A program made the translations under genes and the position numbers. The notes beneath the pieces were generated by a model, which saw nothing but the letters and a program-made list of their open reading frames with translations, had not been told where the DNA came from and ran no database searches. Positions 49,727-58,827 of a DNA stretch of 64,000 nucleotides are shown here, one piece after another (the stretch's first letter is position 1; each line of letters starts with the position of its first letter). Source of the DNA: Bacillus cereus (GTDB lineage: Bacteria; Bacillota; Bacilli; Bacillales; Bacillaceae_G); the NCBI RefSeq assembly GCF_025917685.1, contig NZ_CP089518.1, positions 3,783,001 to 3,847,000 on the forward strand, read 5' to 3'.

Positions 49727-49759
49727 AACAGTTTGGCCAAGTGTAGGCCAAACTGTTTT
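49725..49759. terminator. bidirectional terminator between ykyB and ykyA
   Basis: 14-bp stem AAAACAGTTTGGCC / GGCCAAACTGTTTT with a 7-nt loop between convergent genes. Confidence 0.92.
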
Positions 49760-50420
49760 ATTTTTTCTCTTCTTTAATTTTAATATTTGCTTGTTTATAA
49801 AAAGCTATTTTTTCTGTATTATAAGATTTCGTAAATTCATTAAACTTGTCTTTTTCTGATTCAATATCTTTATAAGATTGATTTACTACTTTTACTTTTT
49901 CACTAATATCTTTTAATTTTGTACCTTTATCTTGTAACATTGTATATAATTCTTTTTCTTGTTTTAACGATTTACTATAGCTATCATACATCTTGTTAAA
50001 TGAATCATGTCGTTTCTCATATGTGCTTTTCACTTTATCCGCTTGATCTTTCAATTTCTTATCTTCAATTTTCTTTACATATTTATCTGCTGATTTCACT
50101 TCTTCTTGTGCTTTATTTAAAGATTCTTTTTCTTTTGTAAGCACTTTTTCTCGTTCATCTGTATTTTTCACTGCTTGATTCAGCTTTTCTTTAACAGTTT
50201 GATTATTATCTTTTCCTTCTTGAACAATCTGGTTATATAATTCTTGTCCCTCTTTCTCTAAAGTTTCAAGTTTTTTTGCATCTTCAAACATTGTTTTTTC
50301 TTGCTTTGCAGCATTTTCAAACGCAACATATAATTCCTCTTCTGGTTTCGGTCCGAAACAACCGGCTAGTAAAGTCAGTGATAATGCAGTTACAATTGCT
50401 AATTTATTATATTTCAACAT
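49758..50420 (-). CDS. ykyA: YkyA-type coiled-coil lipoprotein
   Basis: A 220-aa lipoprotein with signal ending LTLLAGC (lipid Cys at 21) and then almost entirely charged coiled coil (Lys/Glu heptads from about 30 to 215). It fits the Bacillus putative cell-wall-binding lipoprotein family YkyA. It probably sits on the outer face of the membrane; exact function unknown. AGGAGG precedes the ATG. In B. subtilis ykyA lies beside defB/pdhA, so it has moved relative to that order. Confidence 0.82.
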   Translation of the reverse strand: MLKYNKLAIVTALSLTLLAGCFGPKPEEELYVAFENAAKQEKTMFEDAKKLETLEKEGQELYNQIVQEGKDNNQTVKEKLNQAVKNTDEREKVLTKEKESLNKAQEEVKSADKYVKKIEDKKLKDQADKVKSTYEKRHDSFNKMYDSYSKSLKQEKELYTMLQDKGTKLKDISEKVKVVNQSYKDIESEKDKFNEFTKSYNTEKIAFYKQANIKIKEEKK

Positions 50421-50972
50421 CTTTTCCTCCTATTTAGTAAACGATCATCGTGCCAAAAATCCCATGAAAACATGTAACTTCTTTATCTATTTCACGCTCG
50501 CATCTTTTTTACGAAGATCATCAATAATTATTTATACTACTTGTACAATTTTAGCATTTGAAATTATGTAATGTCTTAAAACATAAAGGTATTTACTGTA
50601 ATCTTACCTACTGCAAGAAACACTATAATGTTTCACCTGATAAAAGATAATCTATAACCTCTCACGTCTATCATTCCCTTTCTCACTTTCTACCAAATAA
50701 CCTCTTTGTCCATTTTACATAGTGCGAAGATGACCTCGCAACTCTTACAAAGATTCTTTTAATTTCTTAAAAAGGAAAAGTGTAGAGCACGTTTTCCTCT
50801 ACACTTTTAAACTGAAAACATTGTGCAAAATGCATTGATACATCCACACACAATTATATGCTGATTCCATATATTTTTAAAGACTTTTGTTACAAAAAAA
50901 GTTTTTCTTGTAACAAAAGTCAAAAAAATGTTACAAAAAATTCTTTATATCATACTTCTTCAAATCAAAATT
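50421..50972. other. 552-bp gap with two hairpins, no ORF
   Basis: Two strong inverted repeats are present: AAAAGTGTAGAG / CTCTACACTTTT at 50776-50808, and GACTTTTGTTACAA / TTGTAACAAAAGTC at 50882-50921. The second is about 50 bp after the GGDEF gene and may be its terminator. The first stands alone, far from both flanking genes, and could end an unannotated transcript. I see no supported coding frame. Confidence 0.5.
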
Positions 50973-51604
50973 TCATTCATCACTTTGCAGGTTTCTATAA
51001 TTATACAATTGATTTTGTGCTTTTCTAAGCAATTCTTCAAAAGTTTTTCCTTCTACTGGATAACTAGCAGCTCCAAATAATAGATTCATACTTAACAAGC
51101 CATTTTCTATTTCACTTTCAATATTTTTCATTAATCGGTTTGTTATTGTCGACTTTTCATGTCCGTTATCAATCGCCACAATAACATACTTATTTTCATC
51201 CCACTTAGTAACGACATCCCCTTTACGAATTGTCTTTACAATCGTACTCTCCAATTTTTTTCTTGTACTGTTTCTTTTAGTACTTTCCATTCTTTCACAG
51301 AAAGAATGTACACTGTAATATTATGAGAATCCCGTTCTGATAATGCAGCTACTTTCTCAAAAAAATCAACTACAAAATCATTACTTGCCATTCCTCCTAT
51401 TTCCTTATCCATACGACCACTCGCTTTTTTATCATACCAATGTCCAAAATAATAGCTGAGTAACATTTGCAATATATAAATAATAAAGACGGTATAAAAT
51501 GATCGCGAATCCAGTTTTGTAATTACATCCTGAAGCGCAATCCATTCTGTAACCGCCACTGTATTCCAAAGTAATAACCCACTAATTTTTCCTTTATGTT
51601 TCAT
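50973..51604 (-). pseudogene. frameshifted degenerate GGDEF-domain membrane protein
   Basis: Two overlapping frames together make one protein. Frame one (51604 to 51236) has a membrane segment (YTVFIIYILQMLLSYYFG) and the start of a GGDEF-like domain (NITVYILSVKEWKVL). The second frame (to 50973) continues with KGDVVTKWDENKYVIVAID and FGAASYPVEGKTFEELLRKAQNQLYNYR. They join if the run of seven A (T7 on plus, 51255-51261) is read as eight. The GGDEF motif itself is DENKY, so even the joined protein would not be a cyclase by motif. Either a real frameshift, slippage control or a sequencing error. Confidence 0.8.
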
Positions 51605-51667
51605 ATTTCCCCTCCTTTCTATACCAATATATGCTTCTATAACAATTATGTTTTTCTACAAAATAAA

Positions 51668-51692
51668 AAATGTACATATTGGGTGTACATTT
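51668..51692. repeat. hairpin upstream of the GGDEF gene
   Basis: AAATGTACA / TGTACATTT with a 7-nt loop in the divergent GGDEF/holin gap. It could be an operator or a leader hairpin. Confidence 0.4.
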
Positions 51693-51767
51693 CCGCTTAA
51701 GCTTGTCTACCATTTCTATTCTATTTCATATATATACTATATATCGTTTTAGAAAGAGGTGACCTAT

Positions 51768-52001
51768 ATGCTTCAAAAAGAAAATCTATCAGATATTATA
51801 CGTTTTCTAGCAGGTTTTCTGTTAGCGTTAAAATTACTATTTAATTCTTTCGGAGTGAACTTTATTACAAACGATCAAATTGATGCTATTGTAAATGTTG
51901 CTTCCTTTCTTTTCATTCTATATTTTGGTTATAAAAACAATTATGTAGGAAAAAAAGGAATCGAGCAAAAAAAAGTACTCAAAAAACACAACCTTCACTA
52001 A
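51768..52001 (+). CDS. orphan phage-holin-like membrane protein
   Basis: A 77-aa protein with two membrane helices (IIRFLAGFLLALKLLFNSFG and IVNVASFLFILYFGYKN) separated by a short loop NFITNDQID, and a basic tail GKKGIEQKKVLKKHN. This is the pattern of SPP1-type phage holins. GAGGTGACCTAT precedes ATG 51768. No endolysin or other phage gene is nearby, so it is an orphan copy whose role could be lysis, autolysin export or something else. Confidence 0.65.
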   Translation: MLQKENLSDIIRFLAGFLLALKLLFNSFGVNFITNDQIDAIVNVASFLFILYFGYKNNYVGKKGIEQKKVLKKHNLH

Positions 52002-52032
52002 AAAAGGAACCTTTCATACAGGTTCCTTTTTA
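52001..52032. terminator. bidirectional terminator after the holin-like gene
   Basis: AAAAAGGAACC / GGTTCCTTTTT with a 9-nt loop between convergent genes. Confidence 0.85.
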
Positions 52033-52533
52033 TCATTGCCGCACAACAACTTCATTTGTTTGCAGTGGACCATATGATAATCCTTTATATTGAAATGTAT
52101 ATGTAGCCTGAAATAATGCGTTTTTAAGTGCTTTATCTTTATTTGCTTTTATTTTACAAATTAGTTCTACCTTTTCATTCGGTAATAAATTTTCGATTCG
52201 CCACCTTACAAGCTGGAACAGAAACTCACTCATCCCCTTATCAACCTTTAATGAGTTTGGAATATATGCAAAATAATCTCGAATCATATGACTTACTACA
52301 ACTCGTGAAATCATTTCCATTCCTTTATTTTCAACTTCAATTCGAATAATAAGTATGTCATTTACATCATAGGTCAGTTCATATGAAAATTTTTCTTTAT
52401 ACATACTACGGATTTGTAATGTAACTGCTACATTAGGACATTCGTTTTCCTTTTTTGAGCCATCAATCCATAACACCGGTTGTAGCGGTATTAAACGCCT
52501 TCCTTGATCCGAAATTCGTTTCCACATTTTCAT
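52033..52533 (-). CDS. DUF11-like domain protein
   Basis: A 166-aa protein that looks like one beta-sandwich repeat of the DUF11/conserved-repeat type (LIIRIEVENKGMEMISRVVVSHMIRD ... WRIENLLPNEKVELICKIKA), normally found in large surface proteins. Here it stands alone, without signal peptide or anchor, so it may act inside the cell or be a fragment. GGGGTG lies 9 nt before ATG 52533. Function unknown. Confidence 0.6.
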   Translation of the reverse strand: MKMWKRISDQGRRLIPLQPVLWIDGSKKENECPNVAVTLQIRSMYKEKFSYELTYDVNDILIIRIEVENKGMEMISRVVVSHMIRDYFAYIPNSLKVDKGMSEFLFQLVRWRIENLLPNEKVELICKIKANKDKALKNALFQATYTFQYKGLSYGPLQTNEVVVRQ

Positions 52534-52956
52534 AATAATATTCACCCCATTTCAGATGCATCATCCATACGACCTTATTCTGCCTCTCTACACGATATTA
52601 ATAAAGCTTGTTACAAAAGATATATAGTTATTATTCTTCCTTTTATCCTATTCGACAATATAAAGAAAAAACCATTTTTCCTCTGTTAACAGAAGGTATT
52701 CTTACCGAAATATTTTTTTACAATTTCCTTCATTGACTTTATACCAATATTAAGTATTACTCACTCTTTCGCTGTCCATACAACAGAATATTTTGACGGA
52801 AGAAAAAGTTTGCCTTTTAGTCAAATTTGACTATAATATTCTTTATGGCTTTGTCAGTGCACTTGTGTAAATTGATTTGAAAGAACTATATTAATTTTTT
52901 ATGCGCTGCACTCAAAACTTAATATAGTGTACTTATTATTAAAAGGAGGGTTATAT
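52534..52956 (+). other. intergenic region upstream of the MFS gene
   Basis: The 423-bp gap contains the promoter with palindrome at 52810-52837 and a leader with an inverted repeat ACTATATTAA (52885-52894) / TTAATATAGT (52919-52928), just before the start codon. No ORF with a ribosome binding site is present. Confidence 0.5.
52810..52837 (+). promoter_or_regulatory. SigA promoter of the MFS gene with embedded 16-bp palindrome
   Basis: TTGCCT (52810-52815), 16-bp spacer and TATAAT (52832-52837). The perfect palindrome TAGTCAAATTTGACTA (52818-52833) fills the spacer and touches the -10, the classic layout of a repressor operator. The bound regulator is unknown; the PadR gene downstream is a candidate, though PadR sites are usually ATGT-N8-ACAT. 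Confidence 0.65.
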
Positions 52957-54498
52957 TTGGAATCTCAATTATTAAAAAAAGACTCCAACAAGACAAAATT
53001 TGTTGTTGCTGGTTTACTACTTGGTATTTTAATGGCAGCAATGGATAATACAATCGTTGCAACAGCAATGGCAACGATTGTTGGAGATTTAGGAGGATTT
53101 GACAAGTTCGTTTGGGTCACGTCTGCATACATGGTAGCAACAATGGCCGGTATGCCTATTTTCGGTAAGCTATCTGATATGTACGGACGGAAACGCTTTT
53201 ATATTGGTGGACTAATTCTTTTCTTATTCGGTTCTGCACTTTGCGGGACAGCGACAAGTATTGAACAACTAAGTATTTATAGAGCCATTCAAGGAATTGG
53301 CGGTGGCGCTCTGATGCCTATCGCATTTACAATTATGTATGATATATTCCCACCTGAAAAACGAGGTAAAATGACAGGTCTATTTGGTGCCGTTTTCGGA
53401 ACATCTAGCGTATTTGGCCCTTTATTAGGCGCTTATATTACGGACTATATAAGTTGGCATTGGGTCTTCTATATTAATATTCCATTAGGGCTTATCTCCT
53501 TCTTCTTTATTACTAAATACTACAGTGAATCTCTAGAATTTAGAAAACAAAAAATTGATTGGGCTGGCGCTATTACACTTGTTATTAGTATCGTTTGCTT
53601 AATGTTCGCCTTAGAACTTGGCGGTAAAGAATATGCATGGGGCTCTAATGTGATTATTGGTTTATTTTCAACTGTTGTTATTATGCTTATTATTTTCTTC
53701 TTCGTAGAAAGAAAAGCAACTGAGCCTATCATTTCTTTCCATTTATTTAAAAAACCTTTATTTGCAGCTACCCAAGGTGTTGCCTTTTTCTATGGCGCAG
53801 CTTTTATCATCTGTACAGTTTATATTCCAATCTTCGTTCAAGGTGTTCTCGGCGGTTCAGCCTCAAATGCTGGATTGATTTTAACACCTATGATGGTCGG
53901 CTCTGTAATTGGAAGTCAAACAGGTGGACAGTTAGCTTCTCGAACAAGTTATCGTAACATCATGATGGTGTCTGGTGTTTTCTTCGTTCTTGGTATTTAT
54001 TTACTAAGCACCTTAACAATGGACACACCACGTGTACTCGTAACGCTATTTATGGTTCTCGCTGGACTTGGTGTTGGTTTCTCATTCTCAGTTTTAAGTA
54101 TGTCTTCTATCCACAAATTAGAAATGAGAGACCGTGGTTCTGCTACATCAACAAACTCATTCTTCCGTTCACTCGGTATGACCCTTGGTGTAACGATTTT
54201 CGGTACCATTCAAAATCATATTTTTACAGATAAACTAAACACTGTGTTCCCTCCTGAACTAGCAAAATTAGCCCCAAAGGGTGGAGACACAAGTTTCTTA
54301 TTATCACCAGGTGCTACCGATAAAATACCAGCTGAAATATTAACTGGTATTAAAGAAGCTCTTGCTACATCTATTGCCAGTACATTCTTCTGGGCACTTA
54401 TCCCGGCTGTATTAAGTATTATTTGTATTTTACTTATGGGAAATGAACGCCTCTTTACCGGACCAAAAACGAAGCAAAAACAAAAGCAAGTAAGTTAG
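52957..54498 (+). CDS. MFS multidrug exporter, DHA2 family (14 helices)
   Basis: A 513-aa drug:proton antiporter with about 14 membrane helices. The DHA2/EmrB-QacA motifs are visible: MAAMDNTIVATAMATIVGDL (motif D1 in helix 1), GKLSDMYGRKRFYIGG (motif A) and GALMPIAFTIMYDIFPPEKRGKMTG (around motif C). AAGGAGGG precedes TTG 52957. The substrate cannot be told from sequence. The next gene on the same strand encodes a PadR-type regulator, so this may be an inducible drug-export unit. It lies about where B. subtilis has the MFS gene ykuC, but I do not claim orthology. Confidence 0.88.
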   Translation: MESQLLKKDSNKTKFVVAGLLLGILMAAMDNTIVATAMATIVGDLGGFDKFVWVTSAYMVATMAGMPIFGKLSDMYGRKRFYIGGLILFLFGSALCGTATSIEQLSIYRAIQGIGGGALMPIAFTIMYDIFPPEKRGKMTGLFGAVFGTSSVFGPLLGAYITDYISWHWVFYINIPLGLISFFFITKYYSESLEFRKQKIDWAGAITLVISIVCLMFALELGGKEYAWGSNVIIGLFSTVVIMLIIFFFVERKATEPIISFHLFKKPLFAATQGVAFFYGAAFIICTVYIPIFVQGVLGGSASNAGLILTPMMVGSVIGSQTGGQLASRTSYRNIMMVSGVFFVLGIYLLSTLTMDTPRVLVTLFMVLAGLGVGFSFSVLSMSSIHKLEMRDRGSATSTNSFFRSLGMTLGVTIFGTIQNHIFTDKLNTVFPPELAKLAPKGGDTSFLLSPGATDKIPAEILTGIKEALATSIASTFFWALIPAVLSIICILLMGNERLFTGPKTKQKQKQVS

Positions 54499-54510
54499 TA
54501 TAGAAAAAAG

Positions 54511-54547
54511 AAACGGCATACCCTTTATGAAAAAGGGTATGCCGTTT
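54511..54547 (+). terminator. terminator after the MFS gene
   Basis: 13-bp stem AAACGGCATACCC / GGGTATGCCGTTT with an 11-nt loop. Confidence 0.88.
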
Positions 54548-54649
54548 ATAATATATAAAGTAAAACTTTAATCAGCATAGGACCATTTCCACTAATTATA
54601 ATCCCTCACCAATCGGGATTAAGTTTCTATATACAGGAGTTGAAACAGC

Positions 54650-55207
54650 ATGAGCATGAAATTAGTCATTCTCGGCTTGCTACTCGAAGGGGATAAACAT
54701 CCATATGAAGTGCAGCACATCATGAAAGAAAGACAAATGGATTGTTATATTAAATATGCAAAAGGATCACTTTACTACGCCTTCGAGCAATTAGAAAAGC
54801 AAGGTGCAATTAGTATTACAACTATTGTTCGAGATACCAATAGACCTGATAAAACAATCTTTCATATAACAGAAGAAGGAAAACGGTTATTTCACACGTT
54901 ACTATTAAAACAATTCGAAGCAAAAAATCAAATATATAAACCAATTTATTCAGCACTCTCTTTCGCTCATTTTGGTGATGATCAAGAGTTAATTCCTATT
55001 TTAGAAAAGAAGAAAAATGATACCGTTCAATATTTACATAAAATGCAAACTATTTATGATTGTAGCAAAGGAAAAATTCCACGTGCACAACTATATATTT
55101 TGCAAAGCGTTATTGAACATATTACAGTTGAATTGCAATGGTTAAACACCCTCCTTACAGATGCAGTTGCAGGGCGACTTTCAGAAATTGATATAGATGA
55201 AGGTTAA
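54650..55207 (+). CDS. PadR-family transcriptional regulator
   Basis: A 185-aa regulator with the PadR N-terminal winged helix (LVILGLLLEGDKHPYEVQHIMKER, KGSLYYAFEQLEKQGAI) and a long C-terminal helical dimer domain of the Vir type (about 95-180). Such repressors often control a nearby exporter and respond to its substrates. AGGAG lies 10 nt before the ATG. It follows the MFS gene but after a terminator, so it has its own promoter; linkage to the exporter is inferred. Confidence 0.88.
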   Translation: MSMKLVILGLLLEGDKHPYEVQHIMKERQMDCYIKYAKGSLYYAFEQLEKQGAISITTIVRDTNRPDKTIFHITEEGKRLFHTLLLKQFEAKNQIYKPIYSALSFAHFGDDQELIPILEKKKNDTVQYLHKMQTIYDCSKGKIPRAQLYILQSVIEHITVELQWLNTLLTDAVAGRLSEIDIDEG

Positions 55208-55270
55208 GCTTGTAAAGAAGAGACTGTAAAAAGACAATAAAGTTATTTAATTTTAAAACCTAAGATAAAC

Positions 55271-55301
55271 ATACCCCCGTTCTAATTTAGGACGGGGGTA
55301 T
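55271..55301 (+). terminator. GC-rich hairpin after the PadR gene
   Basis: Stem TACCCCCGT / ACGGGGGTA with an 11-nt loop. It is strong but has no T run directly behind it. Confidence 0.55.
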
Positions 55302-55420
55302 CATATAGTTGTTTAATTTTCGATATAGGATACTTCACTGTGCTCAAAAATATAACAATAAAATCGTTTGAAAATCTAAGATTTATTCAACAATAGTGTC
55401 CTATAATAGAATTTCGTTTC

Positions 55421-55852
55421 TTAAAATTCTATATAAAAAGGTTGTTGATTTTCATCCAAACTGTATTCAATTCTTTGTCTAAAATTCATAAAACTCACCA
55501 TTTCTAACGCCTGTTCAATAGGATAAAACCCTACTTCCAAACTTTCTGGTGTAGTCGTTAATTTACCGCCAACTGGTCTAGCTAAAAATAACGTATTACA
55601 TATTGAATGGTTCACATTTTGAAATACTCCACAAAATTTTAAAACTTCAATATCAATACCCGTTTCCTCTTTAGTTTCCCTTATTGCAGCATCTTTCAAA
55701 GACTCTCCTTCTTCAACTTGTCCACCTGGCATTTCCCACCCTCTTTTAGGTCCCTTGATTAATAGGATTTCTTTTTGTTCATTCATTACAATTGTCGCTG
55801 CTGAAACTATATGTTTTGGCGGTGAATAAATATTTTGTGTACTTTGTTCCAA
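55421..55852 (-). CDS. NUDIX hydrolase
   Basis: A 143-aa NUDIX protein with the full box GGQVEEGESLKDAAIRETKEETGID (starting at about residue 43). The substrate is unknown, nucleotides or nucleoside diphosphate derivatives being typical (MutT-like). TTG start at 55852 (LEQSTQNIYSPPK) with GGGGAATTTCAA upstream; no better start is visible. Confidence 0.9.
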   Translation of the reverse strand: MEQSTQNIYSPPKHIVSAATIVMNEQKEILLIKGPKRGWEMPGGQVEEGESLKDAAIRETKEETGIDIEVLKFCGVFQNVNHSICNTLFLARPVGGKLTTTPESLEVGFYPIEQALEMVSFMNFRQRIEYSLDENQQPFYIEF

Positions 55853-56189
55853 TTGAAATTCCCCGTTTCTATAAACTTAGTATATGCATCTTTATATAGC
55901 TATTTTGTTCTTTTTTTGTGATAACTTACTATTTCAAAATGAACTATCCAATTCCCTTCCTTATTCCAGAATATGGACCGGTTCTTAAATAACATAACTA
56001 GCATCTTATCCCTGTACAAGTACACAATTCTTTATAAGTTTAATCCAATTCCCCCCTCATAACTAGTCAGAAAAATAAGAATAATAAAAATAAAAAACTT
56101 TGGAATTTTCTTATTTTAAAACAGTAGACAAAATTCTAAAAATTGTGTTAGAATTTGTTTCAATATCATATCGCTTGTTAAATTCCTTT
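55853..56189 (+). other. promoter region of metE leader
   Basis: AT-rich stretch between the NUDIX gene and the metE riboswitch. It must hold promoters for both divergent transcripts; ACTAGTCAG near 56060 and AGTAGACAAAATTC near 56126 are visible but I could not fix a promoter. No ORF. Confidence 0.3.
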
Positions 56190-56400
56190 CAAAAGGAAAA
56201 TGGGTACACGAACATTTTGTTTCGTGTTTAAAAGGGAAGCTTGGTGAAACTCCAACACGGTCCCGCCACTGTAAATGCTGAGATTTCTTTTCTATACCAC
56301 TGTGAAAACGGGAAGGTGAAAGAAATTATATGAAGCATAAGTCAGGAGACCTGCCTGTTTTAGCAACACTGATAGATTCACGGATGATGATGAGGTGTTA
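56190..56400 (+). ncRNA. cobalamin (B12) riboswitch upstream of metE
   Basis: The conserved core is complete: AAGCTTGGTGAAACTCC, then CGGTCCCGCCACTGTAA near 56260-56276, and the B12 box AGTCAGGAGACCTGCCTG at 56340-56357. Binding of adenosylcobalamin would switch off metE, which makes sense because MetE is the B12-independent synthase. The 5' and 3' limits are estimates. Confidence 0.93.
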
Positions 56401-56401
56401 A

Positions 56402-56445
56402 AACAAAAAGGAAGGCTTATTTTCTATGCCTTTGTACTTTTTGTT
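56402..56445 (+). terminator. riboswitch-controlled hairpin (expression platform) before metE
   Basis: AACAAAAAG (56402-56410) pairs with CTTTTTGTT (56437-56445), with an inner AGGC/GCCT stem. It sits directly behind the riboswitch and before the metE ribosome binding site (GGGAGGAA). Confidence 0.65.
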
Positions 56446-56500
56446 ATAGGTATTTCCTAGTAAACGGAAATGCTTACTTTCAATTAGGGAGGAATTTGAA

Positions 56501-58789
56501 ATGGCAATTCAAACAAGTAATTTAGGTTATCCACGTATCGGACTACAACGAGAGTGGAAAAAAACATTGGAAGCTTTTTGGTCCAATAAAATCGATGAAG
56601 AACAATTTTTAACAACAATGAAAGAAATTCGCCTTCAACACGTTAAAGCACAGCAAGAAAAAGGGATTGAACTCATTCCAATTGGCGATTTTACATATTA
56701 TGATCACGTTTTGGATACTGCTTATATGCTAGGATTTATTCCATCACGTTTTTCTGAGTTTACATCTTACCTTGATGTATATTTCGCAATGGCGCGTGGC
56801 TCTAAAGATCACGTAGCTTCCGAAATGACAAAATGGTTTAATACAAACTATCATTATATCGTTCCTGAATATGAAGAGGGATTACAAATCTCTTTAAAAG
56901 ATAATCGTCCACTTCGCTTATATGAAGAGGCAAAACAAGAATTGGGAGTAGATGGAAAGCCTGTTATTTTAGGACCATATACTTTCTTAAAATTAGCGAA
57001 AGGCTATACACAAGAGCAATTTGCTACGATTTTAAACCAATTAGTTGCACCTTACGTACAACTAATTTCAGAACTACATGCAGCTGGTGCACAAATCATT
57101 CAAGTTGATGAACCGATTTTCGCTTCTTTAACGAAAGAAGAAATTCAACATGCAAAAGAAATTTACGAAGCTATTCGTAAAGAAGTTCCAAATGCGACTC
57201 TTCTTTTACAAACATATTTTGATAGTGTAGAAGAAAACTATGAAGAAATCATTACATTCCCTGTATCTGGTATTGGATTAGATTTCGTTCATGGTAAAGA
57301 AGGAAATCTAAATGCTATTTCAAAATATGGATTCCCAGCTGATAAAATTTTAGCTGTCGGTTGTATAGATGGCCGTAACATTTGGAGAGCTGACCTTGAT
57401 GAAGTTCTTACGTTATTTACAACGCTACAAAAACAAGTCCAAACGAAAGATTTCATCGTTCAGCCTTCTTGTAGCTTATTGCATACACCAATCGATAAAA
57501 CAGAAGAAACTCACTTATCGACTGAGCTATTTGATGCGCTAGCATTTGCAAATCAAAAATTAGAAGAGTTAGTTCTTATTCATTCTGCTCTAACTCAAGG
57601 TACAGAAAGCCTTAGTAATGAGCTAGAAACATACCGAAACGTACATCATACAATTCGTTCATCTGCTGCACGTAACCGAGAAGATGTTAAAGCAGCACGA
57701 ACAGCATTAAAAGAAGAAGATTTTTCACGTCCTCTTCCATTTGAAAAACGATATGAATTACAACAAGTCGCACTTCAGTTACCGTTGTTACCAACAACAA
57801 CTATCGGTAGCTTCCCGCAAACAACAGAAGTTCGTCAAACGCGAAAAGAATGGCGTAACGGTGTTATTTCAAATGAACAATATGAACAATTTATTGAAAA
57901 AGAGACAGAAAAATGGATTCGTTACCAAGAAGAAATTGGTCTTGATGTTCTTGTCCATGGTGAATTTGAAAGAACTGACATGGTTGAATATTTCGGCGAG
58001 CGCCTTGCTGGTTTCTCCTTTACTAAAAACGGATGGGTACAATCATACGGTTCTCGTTGCGTAAAACCACCTGTTATTTATGGCGATGTTGCCTTTATAA
58101 ATGGAATGACTATTAAAGAAACTGTATATGCACAAAGCTTAACAGAGAAAGTAGTAAAAGGTATGCTCACTGGACCTGTCACTATTCTAAATTGGTCATT
58201 CGTTCGAAATGATATTTCACGAAAAGAAGTTTCATATCAAATTGCACTAGCACTTCGTCATGAAATTGAATTACTTGAATCTTCCGGAATAAGAGTAATC
58301 CAAGTCGATGAGCCCGCACTTCGTGAAGGTATGCCGTTAAAAGAGAAAGATTGGGATGCATACATTACATGGGCAGTTCAATCATTCCTTTTAGCAACAT
58401 CTTCTGTAGCAAACGAAACACAAATTCACACCCATATGTGTTACAGTAACTTCGAAGATATTGTAGATGCCATTCGTGCGTTAGATGCAGATGTTATTTC
58501 TATCGAAACATCAAGAAGTCATGGAGAATTTATTGATACATTAAAACATACAACATATGAAAAAGGAATTGGTCTAGGTGTATATGACATTCATAGTCCA
58601 CGTGTCCCAAGTAAAGATGAGATGTTCGCAATCGTGGAACAATCTTTACAAGTATGTGATCCTAAATATTTCTGGATTAATCCAGACTGTGGTTTAAAAA
58701 CTAGAAGAGCGGAAGAAGTTATTCCGGCTTTAGAACACATGGTGCAAGCAGCAAAAGATGCTCGTTCCCTTTTAAAAACAAACGCATAA
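56501..58789 (+). CDS. metE: cobalamin-independent methionine synthase
   Basis: Transfers the methyl group from methyltetrahydrofolate-triglutamate to homocysteine without B12. 762 aa, two (beta/alpha)8 barrels: N-terminal (about 1-370) and catalytic C-terminal (about 420-755). Zinc ligands are in HTHMCYSNF (His, Cys), the nearby Glu in [10 protein letters not shown] and NPDCGLKTR (Cys). [12 protein letters not shown] marks the start of the catalytic domain. GGGAGGAATTTGAA precedes the ATG. It is controlled by the B12 riboswitch upstream. Confidence 0.97.
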   Translation: MAIQTSNLGYPRIGLQREWKKTLEAFWSNKIDEEQFLTTMKEIRLQHVKAQQEKGIELIPIGDFTYYDHVLDTAYMLGFIPSRFSEFTSYLDVYFAMARGSKDHVASEMTKWFNTNYHYIVPEYEEGLQISLKDNRPLRLYEEAKQELGVDGKPVILGPYTFLKLAKGYTQEQFATILNQLVAPYVQLISELHAAGAQIIQVDEPIFASLTKEEIQHAKEIYEAIRKEVPNATLLLQTYFDSVEENYEEIITFPVSGIGLDFVHGKEGNLNAISKYGFPADKILAVGCIDGRNIWRADLDEVLTLFTTLQKQVQTKDFIVQPSCSLLHTPIDKTEETHLSTELFDALAFANQKLEELVLIHSALTQGTESLSNELETYRNVHHTIRSSAARNREDVKAARTALKEEDFSRPLPFEKRYELQQVALQLPLLPTTTIGSFPQTTEVRQTRKEWRNGVISNEQYEQFIEKETEKWIRYQEEIGLDVLVHGEFERTDMVEYFGERLAGFSFTKNGWVQSYGSRCVKPPVIYGDVAFINGMTIKETVYAQSLTEKVVKGMLTGPVTILNWSFVRNDISRKEVSYQIALALRHEIELLESSGIRVIQVDEPALREGMPLKEKDWDAYITWAVQSFLLATSSVANETQIHTHMCYSNFEDIVDAIRALDADVISIETSRSHGEFIDTLKHTTYEKGIGLGVYDIHSPRVPSKDEMFAIVEQSLQVCDPKYFWINPDCGLKTRRAEEVIPALEHMVQAAKDARSLLKTNA

Positions 58790-58790
58790 C

Positions 58791-58827
58791 AAAAATGGGT
58801 TATCCTCCAAAAGGATAACCCATTTTT
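58791..58827. terminator. bidirectional terminator between metE and comJ
   Basis: 15-bp stem AAAAATGGGTTATCC / GGATAACCCATTTTT with a 7-nt loop. Confidence 0.92.

Noticed and set aside
52810..52837. Palindrome as a PadR operator
   Set aside because: The sequence does not fit the usual ATGT-N8-ACAT pattern, so the regulator is left open.
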